The notes: generated from the letters alone by a model not told the origin. Shown: positions 1-15,063, counted from the stretch's first letter. The stretch is DNA of 64,000 nt from Psoroptes ovis (GCA_002943765.1 PQWQ01000007.1:2916501-2980500), one strand, 5' to 3'. Numbers and translations are program-made.

Positions 1-67
1 CCAGAGTATTTATTTTTTTTAATTATTTCGAATTTTGTCTGATTTTTCTATTTACATTTTTTCTCAG

Positions 68-752
68 AGGAATGACAGCTGAACAAGGAGTTGAACATGT
101 CTGTAAAATGATAGAAAATTTATCACTTCATGATATGGAATTGAAAATTGAATTTTTCGATGTATTTTGTGAAAATGGTGTCTACAATTATGAACAAACA
201 GAACAAATATTGTCATGTGCAAAGAAATTCTATCCAAATTCAATGATCGCATTCCATGGTGATGAATTAAGTGATCAAAATTCTGGTATTTTGGCATCAA
301 AAATCGATGCACGTTCAGTATCACATTTAGAATATTTAAATAATAATGGTATCAAAGCGATGGGTGCGAAATCAATTGCAGCCATCATCAATCCGACAAC
401 ATTTTATCAATTAAAACTAAAAAAACCACCAATACGGGAAATGATTAACAATAATATACCGGTAGTTATTGCAAGCGATTATAATCCAAATGCAATGTGT
501 TATTCATTACCGATGGCAATGAATTTATCTGCAATATTACTTGAAATGACATTAAATGAAATTCTGATAGCAACAACAATCAATGCAGCATATGCATTGA
601 ATCGTTCCAATGATATTGGATCATTGGAAATAGGCAAATATGGTAATTGTTTACTATTGAATTGCAGTGATTGGCGTCATTTAATATCAGATTTTGGCAA
701 TACATCAGCAATCATACGTAATGTATTTGTAAAAGGTCAAAAAATAAGATAA
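68..752 (+). CDS. AMDHD1: Imidazolonepropionase (AMDHD1/HutI), C-terminal exon, partial
   Basis: This is the last exon of imidazolonepropionase, the metal-dependent amidohydrolase that opens the imidazolone ring to N-formimidoyl-L-glutamate in histidine breakdown. The frame is open from the window's left side after a splice acceptor (TTTTTTCTCAG, ending at 67), so the in-frame ATG at 72 is internal and the N-terminal half lies outside the window. Family motifs appear in order: DVFCENGVY, the metal/substrate segment FHGDEL, SHLEYLN, ASDYNPNAMCYSLPMAMN (the Asp is a metal ligand in the family) and TINAAYALNRS followed by GSLEIGKYGN, the usual C-terminal strand. About 228 residues are present of an expected 420 or so. 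The stop is TAA at 750-752 and an AATAAA lies about 170 nt downstream. Identity is firm; the exact exon start could also be position 70. Confidence 0.93.
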
Positions 753-920
753 TAATTCAATTCAATTCGAAAAAATCAAATACAACAACAACAAATCAAT
801 CAATCATTGATTGTCATTACTTTGAATAATATTTGTGAGAAAAAAAAACATGCAAAAAAGTGATTTATAATTCTTAAAATTTCTCATAAAATGAATCACA
901 TTAATCATTGACAAAAATGA

Positions 921-926
921 AATAAA
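921..926 (+). terminator. Polyadenylation signal of AMDHD1
   Basis: AATAAA about 170 nt after the AMDHD1 stop codon, followed at once by a second overlapping AATAAA. It is the first canonical hexamer downstream of the gene. Confidence 0.55.
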
Positions 927-3761
927 ATAAATATGAAACATCAAACATTAAATTGCAAAAAGCCATTGCTTTGGACAAAAATGCATTCATTTTTTGAAAT
1001 ATTGAACATTGAACAATTGATTCCAATCAAATTCTGTGGACATAATTTACATTTTAATGATAATAATAAGGATTCTAGTACCGAAATAAATGAAGAAAAA
1101 TTCTGCAAAGTCGATTCACACTTTTTAAATTTCAAAATGATGACAACTATTTTCGAAATTTGAGAAATTCTATGAAATCATTATTACTTTCTTTGTTTGA
1201 TTTCTAACATTTCTTCTAATAATCATTTAGTTTAGCCAAGAAATGAGAGTAAATTCGAATGTTCAAACACATCAAGGCGCCTTGAAATAAAAGATGATTG
1301 AAGCAATATGAGTGATCATTATAATTATTTTTAGGTGGCCATCATAATAGTACAAATTGAAACAATCCAAATGATATTGCTCCATCACCATCAACATTTC
1401 TTTTACTTATTATTATTCTTGATTCCAACTTATCATGGTGAATACATGTGTTCATATATTAATGGTGTTTTCTTTCGTATTTTACTGCACCGTAAAAGTA
1501 AATGGAAAAAATAATGAACAAAATGATCATAAAATAATAGAAATGATCATAATAATACTAAAATACAAATGAATCGTGAATGACATTTTTCATCTTTATA
1601 TTAATTTCTTCAGAAAGAAACTAAAGTAGAGAATGGTAAATGAAGAATTATATTTTTTATGATCATTGTATAAGATTGAAAATTTATTATAGTTATAATT
1701 ATTCTTATTAAATGGTATTATTACTATTTGTATTTTGATGTTATTATCAAGATTATTCACAATATTTATTATTATCGTAAATTATATTGTTTATTCAATG
1801 AATGAATCAATGAATATAATTCAAATTTAAATAAGAATTTGGGCTTTATTCTGGTAAGAATAATAATAAATATTTCATTGCCGTTGCATTCACTGAAATT
1901 ATCAAATGAAATAATCAACTGAATAGAATAATTACAATCATAAAAGAAAAAAAATGAAGAAGAAAAGTTAATTAAATTTTCAATTGAAATCATTTTTGTT
2001 AATCATTATTATCATAATCAAAATCATAATTATAAAAAAATAGATGATTAATATTATTAGTTATTTATTACCATTATTATGACAATACAAATAATATTCA
2101 TAATCCTTTTTCATTGAATGTTAATTATAATGGGATTATTATTAATTTGTTATTATATTTTCATTCATATCATCATGATTATTATTATGAAATATAATTT
2201 CAAATTATGTATTTTTGTCGAAAATTGCAGACATTTCTAATAATGGATATGCAGTAACATAATAAAGTCATATATCAAGCTATGAAATTATTCAAAGAAA
2301 ATAATGAAAATAGAAAGAAATAAAAGATTAATGACAATTCTATTGATTTATATGGCATCATCAAAGATTACGATGAATCAATTCCGTTGTTTGGCAATTT
2401 AAAGAATGGATACTAATCAATAATTGTGTTTATTGTTGTCATTATTGGAAAATATTTTTGCACATTTTTTGGTCATGGTTGATGGATCAATCAAATCAAA
2501 TCATCATCATTATTATTGTATCAAAACAATGAATGAATAAATTAGAACAATAAATCATGAATCAAAAAAAAAAAAAAATCAATAAATTCAGTATTGATGT
2601 ATCATTGAATATAATAATAATCAAATCTATTATCGCAAATAATTGAATGAATCATCAATATCTGAATGAATATTCAGAATCGATTCTATTATGGAATATG
2701 AAAAAATTGATGATCAATCAATCATAAAAACGACTAATGTGTTGCATCAATTCATTCATTGTGATCATTGAATTTTATTGTATATCTTGATTTATGTCGA
2801 TGTTATAATAAATGTATGGTTAAAAATATTTTTTAAATCTAATAAATTGATTTATCATGTTTTTTTTTCATTCAAATATCAATACTTTATTTGTTTTTTT
2901 TTTTTTTTTTTTTTTTGTTTGTCTGAAATAAATAAATTGATTGAACAAACAAACAAATAAATAAATGAAAAATATTGCAACCAAATTAATCCATTCATCG
3001 ATTCAAGCAAATGAATGAGAAAAGGAGCTATACAAATTTCATATTCTCTAACGTAGATCACATATTTCAGTAGAAGAAATATGAATAATATTTGATCAAA
3101 GATAATAATCAAGACAATTTATATGGCAGGCTTTTGCCAAGCATATATTCATATTTTCATATTGAATTCTAGAAATGCAGCTACGGCCTATGAAATGAAA
3201 CATTAAAATTCATCAATAAACCTAGGGATAAGTAAATAAAAAAGATGAAAATGTCATAGAATTGAAAATAGAAATATCAATAATATTAGAAATTCATCAA
3301 GGAATTCCAATGATCAACATTGACAACATTGAAATGAATGAAAATTAAAAGCGTCTTGGCTGTGTGTGTATTGTACCCACAACACACATACAATCTAACT
3401 AAATATTTGCTTATGTTGCAACATTCATTTTTTGTTATTTAGATTGGTTTGGTTGCTGTGTTTATTTATTTCATATATCAATGAAAATATTTGTATCATT
3501 TCAGTATAATTGAATAAATTTGACATTTTTTGGTTCGCACTATCAAATGTCAAAATGCTTTTTTCATTTTTTCTGATTCATATTTATTTCAATAATAATG
3601 TTAATTTTGGACATGAGATGAAGAATAAAGGCCAAAGTAAAATCTAAAATTAAATTAATCAAAGTCCTGCCATCATCAGAATAACCGTTTGTCTTGCGGG
3701 GCTATAGGTAAATTTATATCAAAAACTGGTCTTGCCAGTTCCTTATGAATTTTTTCGGTCT

Positions 3762-3856
3762 CATAATTGACAATGCCAAATAATTTAGTTGATTATTATT
3801 AAATAATGTAAAAAATTTTTTTTACTTGTATATTTGGCCATTTATTGTCAATTATG
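3762..3856. repeat. Inverted repeat, 13-bp arms
   Basis: CATAATTGACAAT at 3762-3774 is the exact reverse complement of ATTGTCAATTATG at 3844-3856, with about 69 nt between. Similarity continues imperfectly on the loop side (GCCAAAT against ATTTGGCC). A smaller hairpin, ACTGG-TCTTG-CCAGT, lies just upstream at about 3725-3739. It could be a degenerate mobile-element end or a structured RNA; no function is assigned. Confidence 0.45.
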
Positions 3857-6800
3857 GCCTTGTGACAAAACAAAATGCAAAGCTGTAATTTGATATCAAC
3901 ATACCAAAATATCCAATATTCATGCGAATGTTAACACCGACAAATTTAAAGAAGTGAATAACAGATAAATGCACACGATAATTTAATGAAAATCAGCGAA
4001 AGAATTTAATGAAAATTGATTGAAAACATGTTTCAGAGGGCGAAAGGTTTTTTTTTTGGTGAACAAATTAATGATAATTTAATCCACTTTGGTATGCTTA
4101 AATCTTGGAAATTGGTATTAGTTTTTTTTCATTTGTACTTGTTTAAACGATAATTAAATCTAACATAGATAAAAATGCTTCAAAGGAAAATGTTGGAATG
4201 TGAATGCAATGCAAAGATGGAAAAAAACAATCCAAAAAGAAAGATGTCAAACACACAGCCCACTATTCCACTACACAAAATGATCTTATAATGATTATAA
4301 TTAAAATTTAATGATAATTTTCTAGATAATTATAATTAATTAATGAAAATACACATTTACTGTATATTCATTCGTTGAAAGGTACACGATTTTCATTTTT
4401 TTTTTTTTTTTTTTTTGAAAATTAAATTCTATCAAATCAATGAGGAAAAATTATCTTTGAAATTCTTTCGATGTTTCAACATATTTTCAAACAACGGGCT
4501 ATGTCAACAATGTTTTGGCAATGTTACATTGAATAATTATGGCAAATAACATGGAAAATGAATATGAATGAATGAATGAATATTGATAATTGAATGTGAT
4601 ACACACAAACATGCAAACACACGCAATCTGAAAATTAATTAGATGACATGGATCAATCAAGAAATTGAATTAAGAAGGGAATAATTATATCAATTTCTTT
4701 GAATTTTCTTTCATTCATCCAATAATTAAGTTTGATCTTTTTAGTTTTTTTTTTTGATGCACCATTCATTCATTCATTGATCCATTCATTTATTCACTTT
4801 TAATTAATTAAATTAGAATTTTGAATTCATTCATTTGAAATCAATCAAATTGTGGTATTCAATTGAATCTTTGCCGAATGAAAACGAAAAAAAAAAATTG
4901 ATCGATTCAAAATTTCATTTATGCAAATTCAATGAATACACATTTATTCAAGAACATTTTGCAGGAGAAAATTTTTGCTTCCAAAAAGATGAACAAAAAA
5001 CTCTACAAACTAATTCCGTGTCATTGAAAATTTCCAAATTCGACAACTTTTTCCCCATATTGATTGAATTGAATTTGCGTTTTTTTTTAATTGAAATTTT
5101 TTTCAATTAATGAAAACACATACACATGCACATGCACAGCCGACTTGATTCATCTAGAATTAAATGAGTTTTCAATGTTTTTCTTGTAAAAATTTCGGTG
5201 AAAAAAATAATAATAATTCACCAGAATTTCAAAAGCTAAAATTCTGAATTCAATTTAATGATTGCTGTGACTTGCTGTGGTATTTTCTGTATTTTTCGGG
5301 TTGAATTACTCTTGGTAAAATGGATTTTTCTCATCAATGTTATTACTGTTATTACAGCTACAAATTCACAGTAAAATCGGTTACAGCTTTGTTCGCCAAA
5401 GGAGCTAACCAACAACAAACAATAAACACCAAAACGAATGAATATTCACAGAACGAATGAATGAATATTAAATAAAAATTATTCATGAAATTAAATATTT
5501 AATATTAAATATTAAATTATTATTAATAATAATCAGTTGTTTGCAGACAAAACAAGAGGAAAAATGAAAATGAAAACATTTTTCCACCTTTTTCTTCGTC
5601 GGCCACCACCAACCGACAGTGTCGGGTGCCGACCTTGTGTACAACTCATGTGAACCGTGTTCCATATGTACCATATACCACAAATACAAACACACTCGCA
5701 CAAATTAAACACCAGCAAGAATAAACAATTATCAAATTGAATTTTGATCACGTTTTTTAATCAAAAAAAAATTATTATTAAAAAAAAAGCCATTAATTTT
5801 CTATCATGTTCGGTCCGTTTGATTCATTCATTGGCACCATTCATACGCCATGGTTGGTGGTATATGGTGGTACGATGATGAGAAATATGAGAAATGAAGT
5901 TGAAAAGGGAAAAAACAAGTTTCACTTTGAAATCACATAAAAAATTTGAATCATTTAAATTATTATTATTTAATGTTATTACTTGAACTAGAACACACAG
6001 AAAAAGTCATTATTATTTGATATTTTTTTCGGATATTTTCATATATTTTAAACTTCAAATATCAATGAAGAAATGAAATGAAAAAAAAAATGCAAAAGTT
6101 TCTGGATATTTTGATTCAATGAATGAATTCTTCATTATTGGATTCTTCATTATGCATTGATAATGATAATAACAATAATAATAATCATAAAATTTTATTT
6201 TTTTTCAAATAATTTTGATTTACTTTTATTTCGAATTTTTTTCCTAAGAGAAAAACAAAAATCAAATGATAATGACTGATTCAATAAAATTGATTGTAAT
6301 GAAGCATAGAAAAACCAGAAAAGTTTTTCTCGATGATCAATAATATTAAGATGATAACGCTAATAATTCGTTATGATCATAATTGAATTTTGATAGTTTC
6401 AAAAACGAATCGAGAGAAATAAAAGTGTTTGGATTTTAAATTTTCGAAAATTTGAATGCAAAATGTACCAGAATAAAAATGTTTTATTTTATTGTTATTG
6501 ATATATTGAAAACACGGCATACACCGCATTCAATAACGATTCACATGAATACGTGAATAGAAATATTTAACATTTTTTGTATGTTTTCCATGCAAATTTA
6601 TTCGGTATTTTATGTGATTATATTGGTGAGAATAAAAATAATGAAATCAAATGAATTGAAAAAATCAAATATAAATGAAATATGAATCGAATATGAATTT
6701 AGTAAAATGAAATAACTATAAATGTAAATTAAATTGATTTAATTTGAAAATGTAGAATGAAAAATGTAGAAATTTAGTTTTGTTTTGATTTTGTTTTCTC

Positions 6801-9800
6801 TCTGTATTCCAGCCAAAATCATTATGATTTATGTGTCTATTTATTTATTTATTTATTCATTTGTTTTTCATGTTGCTTATCTTGTCTGAAATTAAATATT
6901 TATTCATTGAATGAAATGATATTCATTAGGTTTCCATTGAATAAAATAAATTACATAAAAAATTTTAAATTATGAAATTGCAATGAAATTTACGATCAAT
7001 TTGAATATGAATTTTTTTCTATCAAAGTTTAAAACATGTGTAATGAAAACGACTGGTTTTTCATTAAAGGTTCCGAATCAATCCAAAACATCAATTTTAA
7101 ATCAATTAATCAATTCAAAACCATCAATAACTATCAATTTTATTATTGCTAAATTTATAAAAAGGATTACAAATTATTCAAGCATTATTACAAAAAATGG
7201 AAAAGCTTACAATCATTTGTTGTTCTACATTAATTAAAACTAAATCAAACTATTACAATCAATTTTTAACTTAATTCTTTAATTTTTTTGTGGACGGTTG
7301 TTAATCGAACTTTTTGACATGTGCTTTTTACAACCGTTTTTTCTAGAACTTTTTCTATGGAATTTTAATCGTGAAATTCATAAAGAACGTAACCAATTTT
7401 TTAACTTAAATTTTCACAACAAACATGTTTCAGAATTGTTTCCGAAACAAATCTCATTAATTTTCTTCTTATTACAAAAATATTTCTTCTTTTTTGAATA
7501 TTATCATTATTCTTCATTATTAGAATTTTCCATTAATTTTCTCATGAATTTCACTTGTAATAATTCATTTGTTTTTAGTATATTTTGTTTAGATTTTTTT
7601 TTGTTTTGTCTCGTTACATTTTTCATTTAGATTAATGATAATTTAAAATGAATAATTTCATAATATTTATTATACAGAAACCACGCAGATAAATAATGAA
7701 GTTTTGTATTCATTTTTCTATTCAATTCAGAATCAACATTGAATCACAAGTGATTATGATTTTGATTTTTTCGCCATCATTGTTTCGGCCATCGTTTGGT
7801 TATTTTTAAATTATTCAGAGTTTTTACTGTACAAATTATTAAATAGCTTGGCTTATTTTGAGCTTGGTAAGCTTATTCCAGTAGCAGTAATTATTATTAT
7901 CATTATTACAATTATTAGTAAGAAGAAGAAGATACTAATAATAACAACAGTAGTTATAATAATGATTATAGTGATTACAATGAAAAGTAATAAAAAATGT
8001 ATGAAGAACAACAAAACAAAACAAAAAATGATTGTAATGCAATTACAAAATCGTATTTTTGACTTATTTATTTTTATTATTCTACTTTTTATTTCTTTTA
8101 TTATTATTATTATTATAACTACAATGAAAGATAATCATTGAATCCTACAAGATTTAAATCAAGGAAAAGAATCGAAGTGAATTGAATGAAGTTTGAAATG
8201 ATCATCGTCCAGAATCAAAGAATTTATTTTCATTTTTATATTCTGCGATTCTGTTCATTTAATATTTTTATTTTCAAAACTGGAATTGGACGAAATAAGG
8301 AATTTTTGAAATAAGAAAAAAAAAATGTATAATTCTTGGAAATCTGATCATTTTATTCTTAATAATCATATTTTGTCATGTTATTATTCTGCCTTGATAT
8401 TGAATATCGATGAAGAAACAAACATCAAAAATATGAAAAACAAAATGATTAAATAACGAATGTGGATTGTTCTGTAAGCGAATGTAAGCCAATGCTTGGT
8501 CCAGAATTCCAGATTCGAAATTCATCATTATTTTTTGTTTTTTCGTGCAAATTTACATCCAATTTTACTTTCAATTTACTTCTCAATTTACACAGAGAAA
8601 TTCTTCTGTCTATTTTTTGAAAATCAATTCCGTGTCAAAAAAAAAAATTATATTTTTTACTCGAATTTTGACGGAAATTTCTGATCAAAATTTATTTTTG
8701 ATATTTTTCTCTTTTTTGATTTTTTTTGACACGAATCCTTGAAAAATTTTGAATTATTTTTTCTTCGATATTCCTCTGGGTTCAGACTCCGATGATCGAA
8801 AAATATGATCGAAAATTAGGCAAAAAAGATGAATTTGATACAAAAGCTTCCAAACAAATTATTTATTTTGCTTGCATCGATTCTTCTTTTTTCGCAGTAA
8901 TAATACCCGATCATCATGATTTTCCGATGATTTTCAGTGATTTTTCCAATGAATTATTCAATAAGTTATGATGCTAATAATATCAATATTTTTTTCAAGA
9001 AAAATTATTGAAAAAAAAATTCTGCTACTTTGAATAATAATAAATCAACGAATGAATAAATAAATATTGTTTGTATGTTCAAGTGAAGAAACACAAATTA
9101 TTTAAAAATATGTAAATATTCAAAATATTTTCATTTTTAAAGATTTTCAAAGAATCATCTTTAAAACTCTTATATTATATCAACTATTTCTCCGTATGTC
9201 TTTGGCTCTTTACTTGGCAGTTTTTGTTTGAAATTATAATTCTTTTTGCAGAAAATTGTTACATTTTAAATATTTTTCTTCTACTTCTTCATTTTCATCT
9301 TTAACTTTCGCATTTTTTGTTTATATTAACTTTGATATTATTCTCTTTTTTTCATGAATAAATTCTTTATTATTCTCATTATTATTATATCTTTATATGA
9401 ATTTGAATAAATTTTGAATTTTGAATCTGATTATTGTACAAAGAAACAATTGAAACAATCGGATTTTTCTCTCGATTTTGCATTGTTTTGTTTCAAAAAC
9501 AAAAATTGCTGCCCATTGTTACTCTTTAAATGATACCAGAAGTGTGTTTGTGTGTATCTCAATGTGCATTTTGTATGCCGTTTAAATTATTTCAAATGCA
9601 TTTGATTTCATTTCATAAATCTTTTATATCATATCTCACTGTGTGTGTTTTTGATCATTGATGTGAGAGTTGAATGCACACAAAAAAAATTTGCAAAATT
9701 TTCCCTGCAAAATTCAATTGTTTTTTGTTTTTCAGTTTCAAATCAGTTTAAAATTCAATTTTCCAAAATTTTTCACAAATTTACAATTTAAAATCATTGA

Positions 9801-10204
9801 TTTGATTTTTAAAAAATACAAACAAAAAAAGATAAACTCAGAGAAAATTCATGCATTCAAACATCAGATATTTCACATGTTTTCACATTTTCAGTGTTCT
9901 TTTGTTTCAATTTCGCTTCAATTTTCAGTTTTTATTCAATTGTTCAGATGCAAAGCCTCACAATGGATGGAATATATTTGTGTGTGTTTTGGATGGAAAA
10001 AATTTCGCAAAAAATTCAACAAAAAATAGCAGATATTATTACAAATAATACAAATAAATCAATGACGACGATGATCTGAAATGGAAAAATGAAATGAAAA
10101 CATTGTTTGTATTTGGGTGAATTGTTTTTGAAAATTTTTGAATTTTGAAATTTTGAAAAAAATTCAAAAAACAGAAAATTTCAATTTCAAATGATCGAAT
10201 ACAG

Positions 10205-10229
10205 ATGTGTGTGTGTGTGTGTGTGTGTG
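10205..10229. repeat. TG dinucleotide microsatellite
   Basis: A run of about twelve TG units. Simple sequence with no coding context. Confidence 0.85.
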
Positions 10230-10942
10230 CGATCATTTTCACATTTTTTCAACATTTTCCCTCTTTTTTTTCAAACAATAACAATGATTTTGATACTAAT
10301 AATAACAATAACGATCAATAGCAGAACAAAATGATATGATATGTTTAAATAAATAATATTTCAAACATTTTCCACATTTTCATATTCATATTAAAAAAAC
10401 AAAAAACAAAAGGATTCTTTGCTTTTTGAATTTTTTTCGTTTAGATTTGCTTCAATGAATTGGATTTGTTTTGCAATTTTATTCTGTTTTAGTTTTTTTT
10501 GTTTGAGCAAAATTCAAATTTGCGAAATTTGAACGAAATAAAATTGAAAAATTCCTGATTCAATTTTCGAAATCGAAGAATTCGAAAAGAATTTTCCATA
10601 TTTCACACCGGAATGGATCAAATCATTGAATTAATTGAATTAATCATTTGAAATTATCACAAAATTTTTCTATTTTTTCGCATTACAACGCCCACTTACC
10701 TTTATTATCATTGATTGAAGTTGATTATTTTTCGGAGAGAGAGAGAGCGAAAAAAAAATGTGATGAATTTTTCACCTAATCATTGATTTTCATTGATTGA
10801 ATTCAGAGTTTAATCGAGAATTGAAATGAAAATTTGCGAAAAAAAAATGGAAAAAAGAATTTCGATCACGAAATTAATAAATCATTCATCATTGTTTTTC
10901 TCTTGATTATTATTTGATTTTCGTTTATTTAATTTGTTTTCG

Positions 10943-10970
10943 ATTATTATTATTATTATTATTATTATTT
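10943..10970. repeat. ATT triplet microsatellite
   Basis: About nine tandem ATT units in intergenic DNA. Confidence 0.8.
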
Positions 10971-13900
10971 CATTGTTATTCATTCATTTCATGATTATAT
11001 GATTTCATCATCATCATCATCATTTTCATCTGAATTCATTATTCTTTTCACATATTTTCAATAATCACCAATATACCAGTTTGTACTCGTATATAAAACA
11101 TGATTTCATTGGAAAAACACATTTATTAATTGCGAAAAATTCTCCAAAAAAAAAATTATTAATAATGAAACGCCATAATAAACATATTTTGATGATATTT
11201 GAAGAGAACAAAGAATACAAACAAACAAACAAATAAATCAACAAATAATCAACATTGGCAATTGAATGATTCTTGATAGTTTCAATCATTGAATCATTGG
11301 TCGATCGATGCTTTTGCTATTCATTTTATTTGTTTGCTTGCATGTGATCGATGATTGAATGTGTTGATGATTCAAACAACCATTTTTCGCGAATAATATT
11401 TGATGAAGCAAAATTTCTAATTTCAAACAATCAAACACTTTGTTTTTCACTTTCAAAATGAAGCAAATAATATGAGGAATGCATGCAAGTACACGTACAG
11501 ACAAGAATCGAGAATTTTCAAATGAAGAATTGAATTCAGAACATTCAAACATTGAAAAACATTTAACAATATCAACACATGCACACACATCCGATGATTA
11601 TATAATCGAAAAAATGACCGAACAACTGCCAAATTCTTGAATTTCTTCTGTCGAAATCAAATTCAGTGAAAGTGAATTTTGAATCCTTTCAATTCTATTT
11701 AGTTTTTGTTTTGATTCAAAATTCAATATACGGAATTCAAGAAAATGAAATGAAATCATTTTATTCTCACATTATTCTCACTATGGAAATGAATGAATTT
11801 AAAATAAAATCCCATTAAAATATAATAAAATAAAATAGAAAAATTGAAAAGGTGTTATAAGAGCAGAATCAGTTGTGATATTTGATTTTGCTTAGTGAAA
11901 AAAATTCATTTATTTGCCATCATCGTTGGTTGTTGTTATTATTATTTCGGTGAATGTTTGAATTGTTGGAAAAAATTGAATAAAGAAAGAAACGAATAGA
12001 ACACAGAATTCTTCAATTCTTCAGAAAAATATTCTTGTTCTGAATATTATATTGCTGTTGAATATGTATGTGCACATACAGCCGCAACAACAACAGCAGC
12101 AGAAGCAAAACATGCATCGATTATTCAATTTATACCAATAACAAACAACAAGAAGAATTGAAATTGAAATTTCATGTGCAAATGGTGGAAAGATGGAAAA
12201 AATTCTGGAAAATGGTAAATGAGAATTCACGAAAACAAACACATGGATGGAATGAGCATCCTCCTTGATATCGGTGGATATATCACGGCCAAAAACAGAA
12301 TCGAAGAACGAAATTGTCAGCTGCACCGCTGCATATATATCTTCGTTCACTTCGTACCTCGCTGATGCAATGGAATGAGATGAAACAATGGCACAAAAAC
12401 ACCGAAAAACGAAAAATTATTTTTTCACCTATTTTCTATTCGTTTGGTACATATTCTTAGCATTACAAAATCGATTATCATTTTTGGTTGTCCAATAAAT
12501 TATTGCGCATTAATCCATAGGAATGCCTGTGAAAAATGGCTATAACTTTCCGGACAAAGCTCAATTGAAATTGGAATTTTTTCATTTTCGTCCAAATTTT
12601 TTCCACATTCAATCTTTGCTTCTGCTTTTGTTTCAAGGTGGAAAAAAATAGCTGAAATTCTCTTTTTTTCTACCCATTTACCTAGATTCTTCTAGGTGCA
12701 TACCATGTAGGTGTTTTTCATTGTTATCGATTGATTTCAGTTCCGTGAAAAAAGAAACGAAATCCATGATTCAAGCAAATATTCAATGAAATTATTCCAT
12801 GATAACATCTTCAATTCAATTGAATTGTTACCAGATTTTTTTTTCATTCTTTGTTAATTGAATAATTTTCTCATTTAAATCGTAGCAAGGAACAAAAAAT
12901 GATGGAATAAATAAATGAATGAATCGTAGAAATTAAATTTTCAATCATTTTTGGAATGTTTTGATTTAATTTCAATGAAAATTATTTTTCAATTTGAAAT
13001 AGTCGATGAAAATTGGAAATACTACTGATTCAGGAAACCGGATTTCAACTGAGAACATTTTCAAAAATGAAATAAAATCGATTCACGGAAATTGTTGCGA
13101 AAGCATAGCCAAAAGCATTTGCTTCTTATGCGCTAAATTGAAAATTTTGAATTATTGGAAATATTTTTGCTAGTGTCGCAATCTATTGTTTGAGAATTGA
13201 AATATTTTTGATTTTTAAACATTTTTTGTATTTTTAATCGTATTTAGACTGCCAAACATTGATTGAATGTAAGAAACGTTGAATCAATCTTCGATAATGT
13301 CCTCAATAAAACTCGATGTGTAATTAACCCTTTTAATTTTAATTAATTTGAACGGCAACGGTGATTTCGACGATGGAAAATGATTTCATTTGAATAATTA
13401 TTTCGATTGATGGTGATTATGTTGAAATCTTGCCTCTCTCCAAAGCCAATTTTGATTTTTTCATCCCAACTATTTGATTGATCAACCATCAACAACTAAT
13501 TGAATATTCAATTTTCCAGATTTTTATCCATTAAATTGTTTTAATGGTAAAATTTGAATAAGGAAATCGTTTAGATTGAAATACTTTGATTTACCCCTTC
13601 ATTGTTGATTGAAGATTTTGATTTATTTAAATTTTTCAGCGATTCAACGTTTGAATTCATTAATTTTATTGAAATTTCGAAAATTCAAATTTCTTTTTTA
13701 TCATGTGTCATTGATTTCATCGCATTTCGTCGTTGAATTTTGATAAAAATCAATTTTAAATTCAGAATATTTTAACATATTTTCCTATATTTATTGATCT
13801 TCAACAGAAAATGATTTATTACCATTGAATAATCTTATTATTTCATCAAATATTCATGAATAAACATTTTCAAGATTGAAAATGATCGATTGAAATATTG

Positions 13901-15059
13901 ATTTGAATAAAAAAAAATTGAATTATTACATTTTTTTTTTCATTGTATTCATTTCGCATTTTTCCTCTATTTTCGTCATAATTTTAAAGCAGAAATTCTG
14001 CCAATCTCTAGTGCATTTTTTTTCTCATAAATTCATTATTGAATACCAAGATTTTCAAGAAAATATTTTTTTTTTGTGATGAAACATAGAAATATGTAAA
14101 TATTATGAGGAAATAAAGTGCAAAAATAAATGAATAATTTATTTTATTAAAATGAAATAATTATTTAAAATTTTTAAATTTAATGATCAATCAATAGAAA
14201 TTGAAGGATATATGAAAATCATTCATCAACGATTGACGACTTTTATCGATTTTTACTTTGATTCTATATTCTGATGACAATCAAATGAATTCATAATGGT
14301 GATATATTTAGAAATACTTTAGTTTGCCGAAAAACATTAAAAATTGCAAATATAATAGTAAGAACTAAATTAATTGAAATTGATAGAATGAAAAATGAAT
14401 GAAAGAAAATTAATCTTGAGAATATTTCATTGAAATAATTTTTAATTCATTACCAGTAAGAATTCAAGCTTGGTGACCAATTGTAATTTACCATAGGTGA
14501 AACCATATTTATTATTGGTATGATATGATTGACCAAAATTTGATAAACGTATTAATAGATGTAAATTGAAAATTTTTTTACATTTTTCATTGTGTTGAAT
14601 AGCAATATAATTACGATATGATTCAATTGTTAACATGTATAGAAATTTTTTTGATGATCGATTAAATTTTTCATTAGTAATCGCATACAGTAAATGAAAT
14701 AAAATGATACACAGTAATTGTTGTATGACAATTATAGCACAACTAGTCATTTCTAAATATTTATCTTGATTTTTAAATATAAATATTATAAAATAGCAAT
14801 TTGTCGGCACATTGACCGATAAAAATATGAATAATGCATCACCATAAACACTACCATTGTGAATTAATTTTAAATTTTTTAAATTTGATATTCGAAATAA
14901 ATTTAAACGATGAAAAATTGGTGTACATGAATGATTCGATTCAAATGACTCTAATAATGGTAATGATGATGATGATAATGTATAATCTGTTTGCCATACA
15001 TTTATTTGTATCATAATCAAATATAATATTGAACATGTTGCAAATAATATGTTTGTATA

Positions 15060-15063
15060 TGCA
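15060..15063. repeat. Target site duplication (left copy), TGCA
   Basis: TGCA directly abuts the outer end of the left LTR and is repeated at 19720-19723 beyond the right LTR. A 4-6 bp duplication is normal for LTR-retroelement integrases. Confidence 0.75.

Larger units (their letters stand above)
753..14307. other. Long gene-poor intergenic stretch
   Basis: No recognisable gene. Short open frames on both strands have amino-acid compositions dictated by AT-rich repeats (Ile, Lys, Phe, Asn runs), lack family motifs and lack plausible splice partners. The stretch holds homopolymer T and A runs (for example about 2889-2914), ATT/TTA triplet repeats and a TG dinucleotide repeat near 10205-10229. 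There is an inverted repeat at 3762-3856, and short GC-richer islands near 5580-5700 and 12240-12370. Regulatory elements or untranslated exons could be present but cannot be assigned by reading alone. Confidence 0.6.

Noticed and set aside
933..1163. 76-codon frame just after AMDHD1
   Set aside because: Lies at the AMDHD1 polyadenylation site, has no recognisable motif and a composition typical of AT-rich noise.
12021..12350. 109-codon minus-strand frame in a GC-richer patch
   Set aside because: The first 30 residues look protein-like but the rest is Cys/Phe-rich repeat translation; no family match and no exon partners.
13081..13140. TTGCGAAAGCAT resembling another conserved 18S rRNA segment
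   Set aside because: Only about 12 bases match and the neighbourhood is AT-rich intergenic sequence.
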